DNA of 33,527 nt, taken from the NCBI GenBank assembly GCA_027859205.1, contig JAQIBH010000068.1:1-33527 (forward strand), read 5' to 3'. Made by a program: the position numbers and the translations under genes. Positions 16,944-25,933 of this stretch are shown here, one piece after another (position 1 is the first letter of the stretch; the number at the start of each line of letters is the position of its first letter). The stretch comes from Bacteroidales bacterium (GTDB taxonomy: Bacteria; Bacteroidota; Bacteroidia; Bacteroidales; UBA12077). The notes below the pieces were generated by a model, which was not told the origin of the DNA, searched no databases, and saw nothing but the letters and a program-made list of their open reading frames with translations.

Positions 16944-16975
16944 AAGCTTGAAATCATTTATTTTCAGGCTTTTTT
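16944..16975 (+). terminator. Intrinsic terminator of purQ
   Basis: A 10-bp stem aagcttgaaa/ttttcaggctt (one G-T wobble) with an 8-base loop is followed by a T-run at 16970-16975, 24 bp after the purQ stop. Confidence 0.8.
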
Positions 16976-17076
16976 GTTTTGTGTTTGTACATTAAACATT
17001 ATTATTTAGCGATAAAATCAATATCTGTAAAAAACATTTTTTAGGTTAACAGCGATAGTTTAAAGTAAATAATCGA

Positions 17077-17084
17077 TAGATTTG
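17077..17084 (+). promoter_or_regulatory. Possible -7 element upstream of the arsC-like gene
   Basis: TAGATTTG matches TAnnTTTG and would start transcription about 60 nt before the ATG. A -33 box at the right distance is not clear. Confidence 0.3.
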
Positions 17085-17149
17085 ATTCTGATCACAAAGC
17101 CTTAAAAGATTAAACCAAAATAAATAAAAATTAATATAATTGAATAATT

Positions 17150-17497
17150 ATGGCATATAAAATTTATCACAATACAAGATGTCGAAAAAGTCGTGCTGGT
17201 TTACAATATCTTCAAGATAAAGGAATAAAACCAACTATAATTGAATATTTAAAAGACCAGACATTTTCAGAAGAGAGTTTAAGAGAGCTTTTAATTAAAC
17301 TTGAATTAAAACCAAGTGAAATAATTAGAACTCAGGAAGCAGACTACAAGAATAAGTTTAAAGGCAAAGAATTCTCAGACAAAGAATGGATAAAGATTTT
17401 AGTAGAAAACCCCAAATTGATAAAACGACCAATTGTCGAAAAAGAGGGCAAGGCGGTTCTTGGAGATATTGTAGAACATATTGATGTATTGCTTTAA
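17150..17497 (+). CDS. ArsC/Spx-family glutaredoxin-dependent arsenate reductase-like protein
   Basis: The 115-residue protein has the ArsC/YffB thioredoxin-like fold. The N-terminal YHNTRCRKSR carries the catalytic Cys11 followed by basic residues, and LIKRPIVEKEGKAVLG near residue 85 is the family's second signature, with an Arg in the position used for oxyanion binding. Such proteins reduce arsenate with glutathione or glutaredoxin, but many chromosomal members have no proven arsenic role. No arsenite pump or ArsR lies nearby, so a general redox function is as likely. It is a single gene between purQ and the fumarase gene. Confidence 0.85.
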   Translation: MAYKIYHNTRCRKSRAGLQYLQDKGIKPTIIEYLKDQTFSEESLRELLIKLELKPSEIIRTQEADYKNKFKGKEFSDKEWIKILVENPKLIKRPIVEKEGKAVLGDIVEHIDVLL

Positions 17498-17511
17498 ATT
17501 TTGTATCTTTT
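17481..17511 (+). promoter_or_regulatory. Possible promoter of the fumarase gene
   Basis: TTG (17481-17483), a 20-bp spacer and TATCTTTT (17504-17511) approximate the consensus, with T instead of the final G. It overlaps the 3' end of the arsC-like gene and would give a leader of about 85 nt. Confidence 0.3.
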
Positions 17512-17603
17512 CAATTCTTATTTCAATCAAACTTTTCTGCGTTAATGGCTTGATTATGTGCTGAATATAAAAATCATAAATATAAACTAAAAATTACTTT
17601 TTT

Positions 17604-19223
17604 ATGTCAACTCCCGAATTTAATTATCAAGAACCGTTTCCTTTGGGGAAAGATGAGTCAGAATATTATTTATTAACCAAAGATCACGTTTCCGTTTCTC
17701 AATTTGAAGGAGAAACAATAGTAAAAGTTGAGCCGGAAGGACTTACCAAACTTGCAAATGCTGCATTTAGAGACACTTCGTTTATGTTGCGAACCGAGCA
17801 CTTGGAACAAGTCGCCTCAATTTTAAAAGATCCAGAAGCCAGCGATAACGACAAATATGTTGCTCTCGCAATGCTTAGAAATGCAGAAGTTTCTGCAAAA
17901 GGGAAACTTCCTTTTTGTCAGGATACAGGAACAGCAACAATTGTAGCAAAAAAAGGACAAAAAGTATGGACTGGTGGAGGGGATGAAAAGGCACTTTCTC
18001 TGGGAGTATATAAAACATATCAAGAAGAAAATTTGCGATATTCTCAAACTATACCTTTGGATATGTATACAGAGAAAAACTCTAAAACAAACTTGCCTGC
18101 TCAAATAGATTTACATGCTTCCGATGGAGATGAATATAAATTTCTATGTGTTGCAAAAGGGGGTGGTTCTGCAAATAAAACAGCACTTTATCAGCAAACA
18201 AAAGCATTATTAAATCCTGAAAAATTAGAGGCCTTTCTTATTGAGAAATTGAAATCGCTCGGAACTGCTGCTTGTCCACCCTATCATGTTGCTTTTGTGG
18301 TTGGAGGAACATCTGCAGAAACAACATTAAAAACAGTTAAAATGGCATCCGCTAAATATTATGACAATCTTCCTACAAAAGGGAACGACGGTGGTCAGGC
18401 ATTTAGAGATGTTGAATTAGAAAAGGAAATATTAAATGCTGCTTATAAGTTAGGAATTGGAGCACAGTTTGGAGGGAAGCATTTTACTTTAGATATTCGA
18501 ATAATTAGATTACCCAGACATGGAGCTTCGTGTCCTGTAGGAATGGGAGTTTCTTGTTCTGCCGATCGAAATATTAAAGCAAAGATCAATAAAGATGGTA
18601 TTTGGATTGAGAAGATGGAAGAAAACCCGGGACGATTTATTCCTGAAGAACTAAGGAATTCTAATGAAGGAGGAGCAGTTACTGTCGACTTAAATCAACC
18701 AATGAAAAATATTTTGGAAGAATTGACGAAGCATTCTGTTGGTACACGTTTATCTCTTAATGGTACAATCATAGTTGGTCGTGATATAGCACATGCTAAG
18801 TTAAAAGAACGTATTGAAACAGGTGAAGGATTGCCTCAATATATTAAAGATCATGCAATATATTATGCAGGTCCGGCTAAAACACCTGAGGGAATGCCTT
18901 CTGGTTCATTTGGACCAACAACAGCTGGTCGAATGGATTCTTATGTAGATCTATTCCAAAGTAAAGGTGGAAGCATGATTATGATTGCTAAGGGTAATAG
19001 AAGTCTGGCTGTTACCGAGGCATGTAAGAAATACGGAGGTTTTTATTTAGGTAGTATTGGTGGTCCTGCAGCCTTGCTAGCTCAAGAAAATATTACAAAA
19101 GTAGAACTACTTGAGTATCCTGAGTTAGGAATGGAAGCTATTTATAGAATTGAAGTAAAAGATTTTCCAGCATTTATTCTTATTGATGATAAAGGGAATG
19201 ATTTTTATAGTATGTCCTGTTAA
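17604..19223 (+). CDS. fumA: Class I fumarate hydratase (4Fe-4S, FumA/FumB type)
   Basis: This 539-residue enzyme interconverts fumarate and malate in the TCA cycle. It is a single-chain class I fumarase carrying both the alpha and beta parts. The three cluster-binding cysteines are at Cys105 (FCQDTGT), Cys224 (AACPPYHV) and Cys318 (VSCSADR), the same numbering as E. coli FumA. The C-terminal beta part contains [25 protein letters not shown]. Length is normal and no frameshift is seen. As an oxygen-labile enzyme it is typical of anaerobic or microaerobic Bacteroidota, though found in aerobes too. Confidence 0.95.
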   Translation: MSTPEFNYQEPFPLGKDESEYYLLTKDHVSVSQFEGETIVKVEPEGLTKLANAAFRDTSFMLRTEHLEQVASILKDPEASDNDKYVALAMLRNAEVSAKGKLPFCQDTGTATIVAKKGQKVWTGGGDEKALSLGVYKTYQEENLRYSQTIPLDMYTEKNSKTNLPAQIDLHASDGDEYKFLCVAKGGGSANKTALYQQTKALLNPEKLEAFLIEKLKSLGTAACPPYHVAFVVGGTSAETTLKTVKMASAKYYDNLPTKGNDGGQAFRDVELEKEILNAAYKLGIGAQFGGKHFTLDIRIIRLPRHGASCPVGMGVSCSADRNIKAKINKDGIWIEKMEENPGRFIPEELRNSNEGGAVTVDLNQPMKNILEELTKHSVGTRLSLNGTIIVGRDIAHAKLKERIETGEGLPQYIKDHAIYYAGPAKTPEGMPSGSFGPTTAGRMDSYVDLFQSKGGSMIMIAKGNRSLAVTEACKKYGGFYLGSIGGPAALLAQENITKVELLEYPELGMEAIYRIEVKDFPAFILIDDKGNDFYSMSC

Positions 19224-19260
19224 TAGCTGAGATTAAAAAATGTATAAATTGATGACTAAA

Positions 19261-19289
19261 TTAGCCTTGCAGATTTTCTGTAAGGCTAA
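19261..19289 (+). terminator. Intrinsic terminator of the fumarase gene
   Basis: ttagccttgcag, 5-base loop, ctgtaaggctaa form a 12-bp stem with one G-T wobble, followed by an AT-rich tail beginning ttta, 37 bp after the stop. Confidence 0.75.
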
Positions 19290-19423
19290 TTTATTATATT
19301 ATTAGGATTGAGCTTATAAGATGTTTGTATGATAGTTTAGTCCCGAAGTTTTTATTTCAATAACGCGCTAAGCGCCAGAGTAAATAATTCAATTATCATA
19401 TTATTTTTAATTCAAAACTAGAG

Positions 19424-19431
19424 TACATTTG
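19424..19431 (+). promoter_or_regulatory. -7 element of the TetM-like GTPase gene
   Basis: TACATTTG matches TAnnTTTG and lies 21 bp before the ATG, giving a very short leader. The -33 region is only T-rich. Confidence 0.45.
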
Positions 19432-19452
19432 TAGCATTATTAATTCTTATAA

Positions 19453-21432
19453 ATGAATCCAAACATTCGAAATATTGGTATTCTTGCACATGTTGATGCA
19501 GGTAAAACGACCATAACAGAGAATTTTCTTTTTTTAAGTGGAGCAACAAAGCAACTTGGCCGTGTTGATGCAGGAACTACACAAACAGATTTTTTAGACG
19601 TAGAGCGAGAACGTGGTATTTCTGTTCGATCATCAATTACTACTTTTGTTTGGGAAGAAACAAAAATTAATTTAATTGATACTCCCGGGCATGTTGATTT
19701 TTCAGCAGATGTAGAACGTATTTTGAGAGTCTTGGATTGTGCCATTTTGGTCATTTCCGCAGTTGAAGGAGTACAAGCTCATACTGAAACTTTATGGAAT
19801 GCCTTGCTAAACTTAAATATCCCCACAATTATTTTTATCAATAAAATTGATAGAGTTGGATCTGATGTTGATTTGGTCGTAAAAGAAATAAAAAAGGAGT
19901 TAGCCGATAAATTGGCTGTTATTTATAATGTTTCAAGAGAAGCGTCAAGTGACGTGCGAATTGAATCTATTTGGAATGAAACTAATATTAATGATTCAAT
20001 TCTTGAAGCAATTGCTAATACTGATGAGGTTATTCTTGAGAAATATTTGGATGAGGAAAAACTAACATTTCTAGAGCTAGATAATTCATTCGTAAAGGCT
20101 GTACATAACTGTAATTTATTCCCCGTTTTAATGGGCTCAGGAAAAAACACACTTGGGATTAAAGAACTTTTAAATGCTAGCTTACATTATTTCCCAGCAC
20201 CAAAAGCAAATACAACAGGAGCCTTGTCGGCCTTTGTGTTTAAACTTACTCACGATAAAACTATGGGGGCAATTGCTCATGTTAAAATTTACTGTGGAGT
20301 AATTAAAAATCGTGAAGTTATTAAAAATGCAAGCCAAAATATTGAAGAAAAAATAACACAAGTACGAAAGTTAATTTCCAATAAATTTGAAGATATAAGT
20401 GAAGCAAAAGCAGGTGATATTGTTGGAATATGGGGTTTAAAAAATACAAGAGTGGGAGATGTGTTGGGCGAATTTACAAAAGTATTACCAGATGAAGTTA
20501 GTTTAAGAACACCTTTACTTACAGTTCAAGTAAAACCTGCCCGTCCGGCAGGCGGGGCTGAAAATGACAAAGATTATCCAGCATTAGCTGTGGCCTTACA
20601 AATTCTTTCTAAAGAAGATCCGAGTTTGGATTTTGAGTGGTTACGTGAAGATAAAGAGTTACATGTTAAAATAATGGGATGGATTCAAATAGAAGTGTTA
20701 GAAAGAATTCTTGAAAATCGATTTAATATAAAAGCAAAATTCGATGACCCAACAGTAATTTATAAAGAAACTCCTGCAAAAAAAGGTGAAGGATTTGTAC
20801 AATATTGGATGCCGAAACCCTGTTGGGCTATTATGAAATTTATTATTGAACCTGGCGAACGAGGAAGTGGAGTCGTTTATGAATCGAAAATAAGTGTTGA
20901 TGATGTTCAAAGAAAATACCAAAACGAAGTCGAGCGTACAATTCCAAAAGCATTAAAACAAGGAATAAAAGGATGGGAAGTTACTGATTTAAAAATTACT
21001 TTAATTGAAGGTGAAGATCATCAAGTACATTCAAACCCAGGCGATTTTATTGTAGCAACTCCAATGGGAATAATGAATGGCTTGGTAAAAGCCGGTACAA
21101 CCTTATTAGAACCATTAATATCATTTAAAATATCTGCCATTGAAGATTTGTTGGGAGCAATTACAAGTGATATTACACAAATGCGAGGCAGCTTCGATAG
21201 TCCTGAAATGGGAAATGAAAAGTTTATATTAACAGGAATTTTGCCCGTTGCAACTTCACTGGACTTTCCTGTTCGATTAAGTTCTCGTTCAGGTGGTAAA
21301 GCTAAAATATCAACTAAATTTCATGGTTATCAGGAATGCACTGATGAATTAGGTCAAAAAAGAGAATACAAAGGTATTAGTCCACTGGATACTTCAAAAT
21401 GGATTTTAAAAGCAAGAAAAGCTTTGCAGTAG
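19453..21432 (+). CDS. TetM/EF-G-like ribosomal translation GTPase
   Basis: The 659-residue protein has the five-domain layout of ribosomal-protection proteins and EF-G. The GTPase motifs are intact: AHVDAGKTT (P-loop), DTPGH and NKID. Length and overall order match TetM/TetQ, not full-length EF-G, as the G' insert is missing. In the loop of domain IV where TetM has SPV, contacting the drug site, the aligned residues here read QVH (DHQVHSNPGDF), so tetracycline protection is doubtful. It may be a housekeeping or stress translation factor that Bacteroidota databases label as tetracycline resistance. Around residue 364-368 a GC-rich palindromic insert encodes PARPAGG. No mobile element or resistance gene flanks it. 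Confidence 0.85.
   Translation: MNPNIRNIGILAHVDAGKTTITENFLFLSGATKQLGRVDAGTTQTDFLDVERERGISVRSSITTFVWEETKINLIDTPGHVDFSADVERILRVLDCAILVISAVEGVQAHTETLWNALLNLNIPTIIFINKIDRVGSDVDLVVKEIKKELADKLAVIYNVSREASSDVRIESIWNETNINDSILEAIANTDEVILEKYLDEEKLTFLELDNSFVKAVHNCNLFPVLMGSGKNTLGIKELLNASLHYFPAPKANTTGALSAFVFKLTHDKTMGAIAHVKIYCGVIKNREVIKNASQNIEEKITQVRKLISNKFEDISEAKAGDIVGIWGLKNTRVGDVLGEFTKVLPDEVSLRTPLLTVQVKPARPAGGAENDKDYPALAVALQILSKEDPSLDFEWLREDKELHVKIMGWIQIEVLERILENRFNIKAKFDDPTVIYKETPAKKGEGFVQYWMPKPCWAIMKFIIEPGERGSGVVYESKISVDDVQRKYQNEVERTIPKALKQGIKGWEVTDLKITLIEGEDHQVHSNPGDFIVATPMGIMNGLVKAGTTLLEPLISFKISAIEDLLGAITSDITQMRGSFDSPEMGNEKFILTGILPVATSLDFPVRLSSRSGGKAKISTKFHGYQECTDELGQKREYKGISPLDTSKWILKARKALQ
20536..20557. 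repeat. GC-rich REP-like palindrome inserted in a coding sequence
   Basis: cctgcc-cgtcc-ggcagg (20536-20552), continuing into cgggg, is strongly GC-rich against AT-rich surroundings and can fold in two alternative ways. It stays in frame and encodes PARPAGG in a place where relatives have a short variable loop. It resembles the dispersed GC-rich palindromes known from Bacteroidota genomes. Confidence 0.6.
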
Positions 21433-21435
21433 AAA

Positions 21436-21470
21436 AATCCGTCTAGCAGTTCAAAACCGCTAGACGGATT
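21436..21470. terminator. Bidirectional intrinsic terminator
   Basis: aatccgtctagc (21436-21447) pairs perfectly with gctagacggatt (21459-21470) around an 11-base loop. It sits between the convergent TetM-like and sppA genes, four bases past the former's stop, with an A-run on one side giving U-rich ends for minus-strand RNA. Confidence 0.8.
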
Positions 21471-21514
21471 ATAAGATATTCTCTTATTTTAAAAATATTT
21501 ACACAAAATTTCAA

Positions 21515-23281
21515 TTAATAAATTTCTACTTCATAAGGAATTCTTGCTTGTATTCCGTCTTGGGCTGTTATATTTCTTAATGTTTTATAATACTTATATT
21601 CAGTACCAAGCTCTTGTTTTAATATTGATGCTTTAACATTTCCCTGAAAATCTTCTAGCAATTGCTCAAGTGGTTCTTTTAATTTAGGTAAATTAACTAT
21701 TCTGTAATTTTCAATATTGGCTTCTTCAGCAGCTAATTTAATAGCTTCATCTAGTCCGCCAAAACCATCAATTAAACCAATATCAAGAGCATTAGTGCCA
21801 CTCCAAACTCGTCCTTGTCCTATATCATCAACTTCTTTTATTGTCATGTTTCTACCATCAGCAACATGTTTTGTAAAAGTCTTATAAATTTCTTCAACAC
21901 TACCCTGAATAACTTCACGCTCTTGTGCGGTTAATCGTCTACTAAAAGATCCAATATCTGAAAACTTGTTTGTTTTGGCAACATCAACATGTATTCCTAA
22001 TTTTTTATTTAAAAGCTCTTTCCCATTAAATAATAAACCAAAAACACCAATTGAACCGGTTATAGTATTTGGGCTTGCAATAATTTTTTGTGCTGGAGCA
22101 ACAATATAATATCCACCAGATGCAGCCACATCACCTAACGAGGCAATAACTGGTTTAACTTCTTGAGCAAGCTTAACCTCTCGCCAAATAATTTCGGATG
22201 CTAGAGCGCTTCCTCCTCCTGAATTTACTCTGAAAACGATTGCTTTTATCGAAGAATCTTTTCTGGCTTTTCTAATGGCTTTTGATATTCGATCTGATCC
22301 GATTGTTCCTTCCGGACCTTCACCCATCATAACACTACCACTTGCATAAATTACAGCAATCTTATTTTTTTCGAATGATTTACGTTTTTTAATTGTTACA
22401 TGAGTATATCGTTCTAATGAAATAGCTTCAATTTTATCGTCATCTGATTTCCCGGTTAATTCTACTAATTCATCTAAAATTTCGTCTTTATATTTTAATC
22501 CGTCAATTAGACCATTATCAACTGCTGATTGAGCGTTATTTAAGATTAGATTATCAGCTAATTTATTTAATGTTTTTGTGCTGATTTGTCGTTCTTTTGA
22601 AATGCCGTCAAGAATTTGATTCCAAATAGAACCCATGTACATCATAACTTGTTCGCGGTTTTCTTCGCTCATTTTAGTATACATAAAGGGTTCAACAGCA
22701 CTTTTAAATTTACCGTGACGAATAATCTGTGGCTCGATACCCAGCTTTGCCATGGCTTCCTTAAAGAACATAATTTCAGAACGTAAACCAACAAATGTTA
22801 CTAATCCTTCGGGGTTAAGGTAGATTTTATCAGCAATACTTGCAAGATAATAAGTAGGTTGTGTATAAGAATCGGCGTAAGCTAAAATAAATTTGCCAGA
22901 TTCTTTGAAATTGATTAGTGCATTTCTAATTTCTCCAATGGTTGCTATTCCTGACGGAATAATTGTTAAATCAAGATAAATGCCCTCAATGTCCGAATCG
23001 TTTTTAGCTTTCTCTAAGTTTTTTAAAATATCATTCAAGCCTAATTGAATAATTGGTTTAAACGTTGAGAAATCAAAATTATCCATAGGATTATTGTTGC
23101 TTCTGTCCATAATTGGTTGACTTAATTGAACATGTAACACTGTTTGAGGTTTTATTTCTGCGACTTGATCTTGAGAGGAAACCATAGCTCCAACTCCACC
23201 TATTATGATAAATAATAATAAAATGCTACTCAATATAATTCCCAGCATTGTTGCTAATAAGTACTTAAAAAAACTTTTCAT
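21515..23281 (-). CDS. sppA: Signal peptide peptidase SppA (67-kDa type, protease IV)
   Basis: This 588-residue membrane-anchored serine protease degrades cleaved signal peptides. One N-terminal membrane helix (about 8-32) is followed by two tandem ClpP-like domains. The catalytic dyad is visible as Lys193 in the first domain (GKFKSAVEPF) and Ser388 in the second (GDVAASGGYY). Length equals the long SppA form. folK is divergent, sharing a 128-bp intergenic region; this pairing occurs in other Bacteroidota. Confidence 0.95.
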   Translation of the reverse strand: MKSFFKYLLATMLGIILSSILLLFIIIGGVGAMVSSQDQVAEIKPQTVLHVQLSQPIMDRSNNNPMDNFDFSTFKPIIQLGLNDILKNLEKAKNDSDIEGIYLDLTIIPSGIATIGEIRNALINFKESGKFILAYADSYTQPTYYLASIADKIYLNPEGLVTFVGLRSEIMFFKEAMAKLGIEPQIIRHGKFKSAVEPFMYTKMSEENREQVMMYMGSIWNQILDGISKERQISTKTLNKLADNLILNNAQSAVDNGLIDGLKYKDEILDELVELTGKSDDDKIEAISLERYTHVTIKKRKSFEKNKIAVIYASGSVMMGEGPEGTIGSDRISKAIRKARKDSSIKAIVFRVNSGGGSALASEIIWREVKLAQEVKPVIASLGDVAASGGYYIVAPAQKIIASPNTITGSIGVFGLLFNGKELLNKKLGIHVDVAKTNKFSDIGSFSRRLTAQEREVIQGSVEEIYKTFTKHVADGRNMTIKEVDDIGQGRVWSGTNALDIGLIDGFGGLDEAIKLAAEEANIENYRIVNLPKLKEPLEQLLEDFQGNVKASILKQELGTEYKYYKTLRNITAQDGIQARIPYEVEIY

Positions 23282-23371
23282 TATTTTATGTTTTAGTTAT
23301 TCCCTTTTTGATAAGGGATAAAATTATATTTTTAAAACTAATCTACAAACAATAAATTGATATATGATGTT

Positions 23372-23379
23372 TAAATTTG
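23372..23379 (+). promoter_or_regulatory. -7 element of folK
   Basis: TAAATTTG matches TAnnTTTG about 30 bp before the ATG. A -33 box at 19-21 bp was not identified. Confidence 0.4.
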
Positions 23380-23409
23380 TACAAGATAAAATGGTTTAAT
23401 TTATAATTT

Positions 23410-23892
23410 ATGAATCGGGTATTTTTATTATTAGGCGGAAATTTGGATGATAGATATGGCTTAATACGTTCTGCAAAAGAAATCATTTCAAAAGAGATAG
23501 GAACAATTGTGCAAGAATCATCAATATACGAAACTGCACCTTGGGGTTTTAAGTCAGATCAAGATTTCTTGAATCAGGTAATTATTGTTACAACAAGCTT
23601 AACTCCAATTCAATTATTAAAAGAATGTCAGATTATTGAAGATAAATTTGGAAGAGTTAGGCAATTGGATCAATATGCTTCAAGAACAATGGATATTGAT
23701 ATTCTTTTTTTTAATGATGAAATAATAAATAATAATGATTTGATAATTCCTCACGAGAGTTTGCATCAAAGAAGATTTACTCTAGAACCCTTGGTTGAAT
23801 TAGCACCCGATTTTATTCATCCACAAATAAAAAAATCGCTTTCTGAAATCATGATGGAATGTACAGATGTAGCGGAAGTAAAAAAGCTTTAA
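23410..23892 (+). CDS. folK: 2-amino-4-hydroxy-6-hydroxymethyldihydropteridine pyrophosphokinase
   Basis: The 160-residue enzyme transfers pyrophosphate from ATP to 6-hydroxymethyl-dihydropterin in folate synthesis. Family marks are the N-terminal LLLGGNLDDRYG, SSIYETAPWGF, and the catalytic core RTMDIDILFFND with the acidic pair that binds magnesium, then IPHESLHQRRFTLEPLVELAP. Length is normal for a stand-alone HPPK. Its stop is separated by two bases from the stop of the convergent upp gene, so no room for a terminator remains between them. Confidence 0.95.
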   Translation: MNRVFLLLGGNLDDRYGLIRSAKEIISKEIGTIVQESSIYETAPWGFKSDQDFLNQVIIVTTSLTPIQLLKECQIIEDKFGRVRQLDQYASRTMDIDILFFNDEIINNNDLIIPHESLHQRRFTLEPLVELAPDFIHPQIKKSLSEIMMECTDVAEVKKL

Positions 23893-23894
23893 TT

Positions 23895-24545
23895 TCACAT
23901 TTTGTTACCAAATGCTAAATCTCCGGCATCGCCAATTCCAGGCACAATATAAGCCTTAGATGTTAGTTCGTCATCAACATCACCAGCCCAAAAAGTAACA
24001 TTTTTCATGTTGATATGTTTTTTCACATAATTTATTCCCTGGTTACTCGAAATAATGGAAACTATGTGTGTATGCTCCGGAGTTCCTCTTTTAAGTAAAG
24101 CTTTGTAGGCAATTTCCATTGAGGCACCAGATGCTATCATTGGATCGGAAAGGATTAAAGTTTTACCCTCTATATTAGGACTAGAAATATGTTCAAGTTG
24201 AATTGCGAACGATCCGTCTTTATGATATTTTCTATGTGCAGAAATAAAAGCATTTTCTGCAGAGTCGAAATAATTTAGAATTCCATAATGAAAAGGTAAT
24301 CCTGCACGAAGAATTGTAGCATTAACAATATTAGTTGTTAAAACATTCATTTTGGAAATACCTAAAGGAGTAGTTATCTTTTTTTCTTTATAATTGAGGT
24401 GTTTGCTTATTTCGTAAGCAAAAATTTCGCCAATTCGTTCCATGTTTCTTCTGAAACGCAAACTGTCTTTTTGAATATCTATATCGCGCAACTCCGATAT
24501 AAACTGGGTAATTAAGGAGTTTTCTTGAGCAAGAATATGTACCAT
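23895..24545 (-). CDS. upp: Uracil phosphoribosyltransferase
   Basis: The 216-residue enzyme makes UMP from uracil and PRPP in pyrimidine salvage. The PRPP loop appears as LSDPMIASGASMEIAYKAL (Ser in place of the usual Thr-Gly: DPMLATGGS), and the uracil-binding C-terminus as YIVPGIGDAGDLAFG. Other family marks are RRNMERIGEI and ATILRAGLPFHYG. It has its own promoter and convergent overlap-close neighbour folK. Confidence 0.95.
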   Translation of the reverse strand: MVHILAQENSLITQFISELRDIDIQKDSLRFRRNMERIGEIFAYEISKHLNYKEKKITTPLGISKMNVLTTNIVNATILRAGLPFHYGILNYFDSAENAFISAHRKYHKDGSFAIQLEHISSPNIEGKTLILSDPMIASGASMEIAYKALLKRGTPEHTHIVSIISSNQGINYVKKHINMKNVTFWAGDVDDELTSKAYIVPGIGDAGDLAFGNKM

Positions 24546-24605
24546 GTTAATTAATTTTAATTAGCATTTTTAAACCTTTACACATATGAAATAATGCTTT
24601 GCGTT

Positions 24606-24635
24606 CAAAGTTAGTTTTTTTAATAATTAGAGCAA
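24606..24635 (-). promoter_or_regulatory. Bacteroidota-type promoter of upp
   Basis: On the minus strand, TTG (24635-24633), a 19-bp spacer and TAACTTTG (24613-24606) match the -33/-7 consensus. The leader would be about 55 nt. Confidence 0.6.
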
Positions 24636-24659
24636 TGAAATATTGCATTCTTAATTGCG

Positions 24660-25355
24660 CTAAAACTTTCCATCATCGGCATAACTATAATATTTAATAT
24701 CTGCAATAATAATATGATCAAGAACTTGTATATCTAATAATTCAGCTCCTTTTTTTAGTTTTTCAGTAATGCTATCATCGGCAGTACTTGGATTTATGTT
24801 TCCTGAAGGATGATTATGACATAAAATTATTGATGAGGCTAATTTCTCAATTGATTGTTTTAAAATTATTTTAATATCGATTACTGTACCTGAAATTCCA
24901 CCCTGGCTTATTTTAAATTTTTCTATTATTCTGTTTGATCTATTCAATAATAAAATCCAGAATTCCTCGTGAGGAAGATCTCCAAGTATTGGCTGAAATA
25001 GCTCAAAAATATCTTTGCTTTGTGTGATTTTCTTTTTGATAATTATTTCAGAACCTTTTCTTCTGCGACCTAATTCAAGAGCTGCAAGTATTGTTATTGC
25101 TTTGGCTTCTCCAATACCTTTTAGTTTGGTTAAATCGGGAATATTTAGTTTGCCTAATTCGTTTAAGTTATTATTGGCTGATTTAAGAACTTTCTTAGAT
25201 AATTCCACTGCAGATTCATTTCTCGAACCCGACCCAATTAAAAGGGCGATAATTTCTGCATCACTTAAAGTTTGAACGCCTTTTTTTAGAAGTTTTTCTC
25301 GTGGACGATCTTCAACGGCCCAGTCTTTAATAGTTAGGGTAGAATAGTTTTCCAT
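24660..25355 (-). CDS. radC: RadC/JAB-domain protein
   Basis: This 231-residue protein has an N-terminal helix-hairpin-helix part (IPDLTKLKGIGEAKAITIL) and a C-terminal JAB1/MPN metalloprotease-like domain with the motif HNHPSGNINPSTADD. It is annotated as DNA repair protein RadC, although the historical repair role of RadC is disputed and its biochemical activity is unclear. Length and both domains are complete. It is a single gene, not next to a mobile element, so it is the core chromosomal copy rather than the anti-restriction plasmid type. Confidence 0.93.
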   Translation of the reverse strand: MENYSTLTIKDWAVEDRPREKLLKKGVQTLSDAEIIALLIGSGSRNESAVELSKKVLKSANNNLNELGKLNIPDLTKLKGIGEAKAITILAALELGRRRKGSEIIIKKKITQSKDIFELFQPILGDLPHEEFWILLLNRSNRIIEKFKISQGGISGTVIDIKIILKQSIEKLASSIILCHNHPSGNINPSTADDSITEKLKKGAELLDIQVLDHIIIADIKYYSYADDGKF

Positions 25356-25493
25356 TATTAAATAAAACTTTTAAAATGATAATTTGCTTTAAGTTAATAA
25401 ATAAATATCAAAACAATAAACGAAAAGGAAAAACAATGGTTAAGTTTTTGAAAAAATGAGGATCTAATAAATTTGATTTTGTATATAATAACA

Positions 25494-25519
25494 AAGGCAT
25501 GGAGTGTTTTCCATGCCTT
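25494..25519 (-). terminator. Intrinsic terminator of trxA
   Basis: A 10-bp stem aaggcatgga/tccatgcctt with a 6-base loop lies 27 bp beyond the trxA stop and is followed on the minus strand by a T-rich tail. Confidence 0.75.
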
Positions 25520-25545
25520 GACGTTATATAATTTAAATTTGTTTT

Positions 25546-25863
25546 TTATAAAAGCGGCTTAAGTTTTGCCTCAAGATTACTTTTTGGAACTGCTCCAACT
25601 TGTTTATCAACAATTTCTCCATTTTTAAAGAATAATATTGTTGGAATATTTCTGATTCCAAATTTTGATGCTACGCCCGGACTACTGTCAACATCAACTT
25701 TTGCACACAATGCCTGATCTTTATAATCATCTGATAATTCTTCAACAATTGGTCCAATCATTCTACAAGGTCCACACCATTCAGCCCAAAAATCAACTAT
25801 TACTGGCTTGTCTGATTTTAATACTATTTCATCAAAATTTGAATCGTTTACTTCTACTGTCAT
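25546..25863 (-). CDS. trxA: Thioredoxin
   Basis: This 105-residue cytoplasmic disulfide reductase has the active site WCGPC at Cys30/Cys33 and the cis-proline segment RNIPTILFFKNGE. There is no signal peptide, so it is the housekeeping thioredoxin reduced by NADPH via TrxR. A -7 element lies about 50 bp upstream and a terminator follows, so it forms its own unit after dnaE. Confidence 0.97.
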   Translation of the reverse strand: MTVEVNDSNFDEIVLKSDKPVIVDFWAEWCGPCRMIGPIVEELSDDYKDQALCAKVDVDSSPGVASKFGIRNIPTILFFKNGEIVDKQVGAVPKSNLEAKLKPLL

Positions 25864-25913
25864 AATTTTATAGTTTTATTTTTTAATCAGTTTATACATT
25901 TTAAATAAGGATA

Positions 25914-25921
25914 CAAATTTA
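25914..25921 (-). promoter_or_regulatory. -7 element of trxA
   Basis: The minus strand reads TAAATTTG, matching TAnnTTTG, about 50 bp before the ATG. No clear -33 box; the region beyond it is the 3' end of dnaE. Confidence 0.4.
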
Positions 25922-25933
25922 AATATAAAATGT

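Noticed and set aside
19365-19375. Palindrome gcgctaagcgc upstream of the TetM-like gene
   Set aside because: Short, no T-run, not placed at a promoter; no second copy noticed in the window.
19453-21432. Calling the gene a tetracycline resistance determinant
   Set aside because: The drug-site loop motif is not conserved, and there is no mobile context; a general translation GTPase is the safer call.
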